A program made the position numbers and the translations under genes. DNA of 46,936 bases from JAWKOK01 sp963765875 (lineage in GTDB: Bacteria; Chloroflexota; Anaerolineae; Caldilineales; Caldilineaceae). Below are positions 43,836 through 46,936 of the stretch, one piece after another. The stretch spans positions 1-46,936 of the forward strand of contig CAVXYK010000016.1 of the NCBI GenBank assembly GCA_963765875.1. Direction: 5' to 3'. Position 1 is the stretch's first letter; each line of letters begins with the position of its first letter. The notes below the pieces were generated by a model. It worked only from the letters and a program-made list of their open reading frames with translations. It did not search any database and was not told the DNA's origin.

Positions 43836-44402
43836 TCAATTCGTTCGGATCCGCCGACCCTTGCCTCTTGTCCGGCGGGGCGGTCGTTCGGGCGCTGCCT
43901 CAAGCTGGGATGCATCCACTTTTACTTCTTGCAGCCGACCCATGAATTCCAGCAGTACATCCACACGTTCACTCGGCTCCATGGGGCCCTGAAATACAGC
44001 CTCCATACCTTCAAGCGGACCCTCGGTCAGGCGCACGGTGTCGCCGATACGGAAGTCATGCGCGGGGATGCCTCCGTCGGCGTTGACCCGTTCCACCTGG
44101 GCGCGCAACGCATTGATGACCGAATCGGGCACGGACTGCGCATTGTTTTCGAACCCGACAAGCCGTACCACGCCCGGCGTACGGTTGATGCGAGCCATTT
44201 CGGGATCATTGTCGTTGAGTTGCACAAAAAGATAGCTCGGGAATAGCGGGGCCAACTCGCGTTTGTCTCCCGCCTGCCGGAAGACCTCCGGCAAAAAAAC
44301 CTCAATCGCTGACGATTGCGCCAACAGATCGGCGACCATTAACTCGCGGCGCGGTCTGGTGTGCACCACATACCAGGCCGCGTGCTCTTCACGTTCGGAC
44401 AT
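43836..44402 (-). CDS. NusG paralogue (RfaH/LoaP-like antitermination factor)
   Basis: This 188-residue protein has an NGN domain from AWYVVHTRPRRELMVADLL (residues 9-27) through LFPSYLFVQL and RTPGVVRLVGF, and a C-terminal KOW motif FRIGDTVRLTEGPLEGMEAVF (about 116-136). The tail is basic and low in complexity. NusG paralogues of the RfaH/LoaP type relieve termination in long operons, often for exopolysaccharide or secondary metabolites. The primary NusG is normally next to secE-rplK; here it follows sugar-activation genes (88 bases after the GHMP kinase), which supports a specialised role. Confidence 0.85.
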   Translation of the reverse strand: MSEREEHAAWYVVHTRPRRELMVADLLAQSSAIEVFLPEVFRQAGDKRELAPLFPSYLFVQLNDNDPEMARINRTPGVVRLVGFENNAQSVPDSVINALRAQVERVNADGGIPAHDFRIGDTVRLTEGPLEGMEAVFQGPMEPSERVDVLLEFMGRLQEVKVDASQLEAAPERPPRRTRGKGRRIRTN

Positions 44403-44490
44403 CTACGCTCCCTCCGCCGATGCAGGAATGCAAAACCCCAGCCGCCTGTCCTCTTTCGCTGGCCTCATCAGGTCTGTTCTTTCCTGATCA

Positions 44491-45510
44491 TCAGTGCGCT
44501 TCGGCATCGAAGTGCGGCACAATCACATGACTGCCGATGGCGCCCAACCGTTGTGACATCTCGTCTAACATCTCTTGCCCATGATAGATGCCGACAATGG
44601 CTCCACCCGATCCGGCAAACTTGGCGCTAGCCCCGCAGGCACGCGCGGTCTCAACCATCTCGGCTTGCCAGGGCGGCAGATCGTAGATGGATTTGCGCTG
44701 GTCGTAGTTGGCGTCAATGAGGTTGTGAAGTCGGTCTACGTCTCCGTCGAGCAACGCCTGACGACCTTCTTCAGCAAAGCCGGCAAAACGCTGCATGGCC
44801 TCGACAATCTGTTTGTCGCCGCGCTTGAAGCGGGTGCGAATATCATTGTGGAATATCTCGGTCGGCTCGCTAAACTCTGCATGGTAGGCAACGTAGAACG
44901 GCGGCATCAGCGCAGGCGTGAGCGCTTCATAGGCATAACACTTGAGGCCGGCGATGGTCTGCTCTTCTTCTACGGAAAAATCCATGTAGACCAGTCCCTC
45001 ATAGCATTGAATCACCCGATCCTGAAGACCGGCCGCAATGCCTAGTTCCTCGGTCTCGACGGACAACACAAGTGAAGGCTGAACATCCAATGGGATTTCT
45101 ACGGCGTAGAAATCCATCAAGCAGCGCAATGTGGCCACGATGATGGCGCTGGAGCCGGCCATGCCGACCTGCTGTGGCACGTTCGTCTCATATCGGACAG
45201 AGAAATTGCCGTCATGCAATTCGATTCCGGCGATTTCGCAATAGTCCACAAACCGCTTGATCGTCGCCTTCACGAGTCGAATGCCGCCGTAATAGCCGTG
45301 AAGCTGCACATCGCGCGCCAGGTCATGCACGGAACTGAAGCGGGCACGATCGTTCTCAGCCAGAACGATATCGACTGAGGACCATTCGTAGAGTACGACC
45401 TCAGCCCAGAAATTGGGCACGATGAAGGAGATGGTCTTGCCGTGATAGCCGTCCGACGGATTGCCCAGCAGACCGGCGCGAGCATATGCACGTTTACGGA
45501 TGATCAACAT
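44491..45510 (-). CDS. GHMP kinase, probable glucuronokinase
   Basis: This 339-residue GHMP-superfamily sugar kinase starts MLIIRKRAYARAGLLGNPSD, followed by GKTISFIVPNFWAEV. The ATP loop is PQQVGMAGSSA (residues 112-122), and motif 3 is AKFAGSGGAIVGI near the end. The N-terminal RAGLLGNPSD-GKTIS-NFW pattern, HGYYGGIRL, VETEELGIAAGLQDRV and GLVYMDFS closely resemble plant glucuronokinase, which makes glucuronic acid 1-phosphate. This is a match from memory, not a search. The start overlaps the GalU-like gene by 17 bases, so translation is coupled; together they could convert free glucuronate to UDP-glucuronate. The alternative is another sugar-1-kinase activity. Confidence 0.8.
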   Translation of the reverse strand: MLIIRKRAYARAGLLGNPSDGYHGKTISFIVPNFWAEVVLYEWSSVDIVLAENDRARFSSVHDLARDVQLHGYYGGIRLVKATIKRFVDYCEIAGIELHDGNFSVRYETNVPQQVGMAGSSAIIVATLRCLMDFYAVEIPLDVQPSLVLSVETEELGIAAGLQDRVIQCYEGLVYMDFSVEEEQTIAGLKCYAYEALTPALMPPFYVAYHAEFSEPTEIFHNDIRTRFKRGDKQIVEAMQRFAGFAEEGRQALLDGDVDRLHNLIDANYDQRKSIYDLPPWQAEMVETARACGASAKFAGSGGAIVGIYHGQEMLDEMSQRLGAIGSHVIVPHFDAEAH

Positions 45511-46384
45511 GCAGCACCTCTTCCAGGTGGCTCCGCAATGAGTCGCCCACACGCTCGTCAGCCAGGGCAAAATCGACAAAAGCCTTGAAGTACGATTCGA
45601 AATTCCCGATGTCATAGCGAGGCTCGTCCTTGCCCAATAGCACACCGTAGACTTTGCCGCCTCCCTGCAGAATCAACCGGATCGCGTCGGTCAATTGAAT
45701 CTCGCCGCCCTTGCCGGGTACAGTCTGGCGCAGGGCGTCAAAGATCCTGGGCGCCAGGACATAGCGGGCTGCAATGGCCAGATTGCTGGGCGCTTCGTCG
45801 ATAGACGGCTTTTCAATGACATCTTCCAATTCAAAGACATCGCCGGTCTGCTTTGGCTTGGCTACGCCATAGCGATGGACATCACGCATGGGCACTTCTT
45901 CGAAGGCCACGACAGCATCAGCACCGGTCTCGGTATAGCATTCGGTCATGCGCTGCACGACATCGCTCTGCGCGTTCATGCCGATGATCGAGTCACCCAG
46001 TGCTACGACGAAGGGCTGGTCACCAACGAACGTGCGGGCACACGAAATTGCATGCCCGAGGCCAAGGAGCCGACGTTGACGTGTGAAGAAATAGCGGGTC
46101 GGCGCCCGCTCAAACGAGAGCTCGGAAAGCAGATCCTCTTTGCCCGATTCGCGCAGCAGTTGGATCAGTTCAGCGTTGAAATCAAAGTGGTTTTCGATGG
46201 AGGTCTTGCCTGGTCCGGTAACGAAGAGGATTCGTTCGATGCCGCCCCGGGTCAACTCATCCACTACATATTGGACGACCGGTTTGCGTCCGACCGGCAG
46301 CATCTCTTTGGGCTGAGATTTGGTTGCCGGCAAGAGACGGGTACCCAATCCGGCCACGGGTACAACTGCAATATTGATGCTCAT
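45494..46384 (-). CDS. galU: UTP-glucose-1-phosphate uridylyltransferase (GalU-like)
   Basis: This 296-residue nucleotidyltransferase has VVPVAGLGTRLLPATKSQPK (UTP loop GLGTR at residues 12-16), KEMLPVGRKPVVQYVVDELT, VALGDSIIG (metal-binding Asp), VIEKPSIDEAP and RYDIGNFESYFKAF, all standard for GalU. It joins UTP and a hexose-1-phosphate into a UDP-sugar. Because it overlaps the glucuronokinase-like gene, the true substrate may be glucuronate-1-phosphate rather than glucose-1-phosphate. The frame is open to 46516, but M at 46384 begins the fold. It is the first gene of the operon, with a good promoter 92-120 bases upstream. Confidence 0.92.
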   Translation of the reverse strand: MSINIAVVPVAGLGTRLLPATKSQPKEMLPVGRKPVVQYVVDELTRGGIERILFVTGPGKTSIENHFDFNAELIQLLRESGKEDLLSELSFERAPTRYFFTRQRRLLGLGHAISCARTFVGDQPFVVALGDSIIGMNAQSDVVQRMTECYTETGADAVVAFEEVPMRDVHRYGVAKPKQTGDVFELEDVIEKPSIDEAPSNLAIAARYVLAPRIFDALRQTVPGKGGEIQLTDAIRLILQGGGKVYGVLLGKDEPRYDIGNFESYFKAFVDFALADERVGDSLRSHLEEVLHVDHP

Positions 46385-46475
46385 TATATTTTGGTCTCGG
46401 TTTTGTGAATGTTCATGCGCTTTTCTCAATACAGGTGATTCCAGAAATGCCCAAATAGGGCACACCGCAATGGAT

Positions 46476-46504
46476 AGTGTACCACGACGACCGGACGTAT
46501 GCAA
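46476..46504 (-). promoter_or_regulatory. Promoter of the galU-glucuronokinase-nusG operon
   Basis: On the minus strand TTGCAT (46504-46499) is followed after 17 bases by TACACT (46481-46476), preceded by TGG, so the -10 is also of extended type. The leader would be about 85 bases. Confidence 0.65.
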
Positions 46505-46639
46505 TGAAGCGTTCAAATGATTCAGCGGCAGGGGTAAATCCTGCCGCCAACAGCGAGAAGCGCCTGAGGGTGTTTGGTTGTGGCCGCTGTTGAAGATTGA
46601 CGAAATAGTAGCGGTATAGGCGAGATCGCGACGCCCCTG

Positions 46640-46752
46640 GCCTCACCCTGCCTCGCCTCCTGGGCCTCAGAAATCTAAGTGAGGCTACGCGTCCCTCTCC
46701 AAAAATTGGAGAGGGACCGCCATGCGCCTTTGGCGTCATGGCAGGGTGAGGC
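46640..46752. repeat. Structured interspersed repeat with nested hairpins
   Basis: The outer arms GCCTCACCCTGCC (46640-46652) and GGCAGGGTGAGGC (46740-46752) are exact complements. Inside is TCCCTCTCCAA-AAA-TTGGAGAGGGA (46692-46716), then CCATGCGCC-TTT-GGCGTCATGG (about 46718-46740, one bulge). Confidence 0.85.
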
Positions 46753-46936
46753 GAGGTCGGAGTCAATGGCGACAGCGCTATGCCGGTGTCAATTCGTTAA
46801 TCTACAAAAGCGGCTTTTCGTTGTTAGAAGCCGGCTTCAGTCGTTGCCACATACCCGGTAGAGATCGAGATTTTCCTAGCGCCCTTGGTTCGGGTGTAAA
46901 CTGTGTCGGGACTGATTCCGTATACTAGCGAACATG

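Larger units (their letters stand above)
46385..46936. other. 552-bp spacer with promoter and structured repeats
   Basis: It contains the GalU operon promoter (46476-46504), a hairpin GCGGCAGG...CCTGCCGC (46525-46547), a structured repeat (46640-46752), and an inverted copy of a repeat from 25583 (46830-46848). TATACT at 46921-46926 followed by ATG at the window end may be the promoter of the next gene. Confidence 0.6.

Overview
The window looks like chromosomal DNA of an uncultured Chloroflexota bacterium, most likely Anaerolineae/Caldilineales-like. This is inferred from gene content (UspA next to a Lon-like AAA protease, DUF3048 and VanW envelope proteins, a BTAD/AAA/TPR regulator, UxaE-type uronate catabolism, DUF2142) and from gene-sparse spacers full of palindromic repeats. 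No marker gene settles the taxonomy. At least six gene models are broken by one or more single-base frameshifts, and three of these fall in metG alone, which points to a draft assembly with residual indel errors. Coordinates of such genes are given for the reconstructed whole gene.

Layout. 1-3247 (minus): a decayed UspA gene downstream of a Lon-like protease. 3698-9517 (minus): an apparent metG - thioesterase - DUF2142 membrane protein - VanW operon, with a good promoter at 9621-9649. 9732-18261 (plus): a DUF624-like membrane protein, a sugar isomerase/epimerase, a LacI regulator with an operator over its own promoter, then uxaC, uxaE, an SDR (UxuB/YjmF type) and an Ldh2-family dehydrogenase (YjmC type). 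Together these form a hexuronate catabolic locus that would take glucuronate and galacturonate to fructuronate and mannonate. 18348-25492: a metal-dependent hydrolase-like membrane protein, a MazG-like protein, a large BTAD regulator, ClpS, a molybdopterin-domain protein and a secreted protein with two similar domains. 25828-28719: a sulfatase and homoserine dehydrogenase, separated by nested palindromic elements. 29204-35972: an HtrA lipoprotein divergent from a DUF3048 lipoprotein, followed by a 1200-residue LysM protein with an internal duplication and a DUF423 protein. 36024-38458: the DUF58/MoxR pair and tRNA-Arg(CCT). 38524-42624: small proteins, a polysaccharide deacetylase, a probable orphan ncRNA, pncC and a THUMP-like methyltransferase. 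42763-46384: a membrane coiled-coil protein convergent with an operon of a GalU-like uridylyltransferase, a GHMP kinase strongly resembling plant glucuronokinase, and a NusG paralogue.

The most interesting signals are: (1) a family of short inverted-repeat elements with one copy nested in another and a third copy showing the uninterrupted form; (2) the glucuronokinase-like kinase overlapping a GalU-like gene, suggesting uronic-acid activation to UDP-uronate in an organism that also carries uronate degradation genes; (3) a promoter-hairpins-terminator cassette at 40134-40284 with no ORF; (4) the duplicated LysM surface protein. No CRISPR array, rRNA, prophage or transposase gene was seen.
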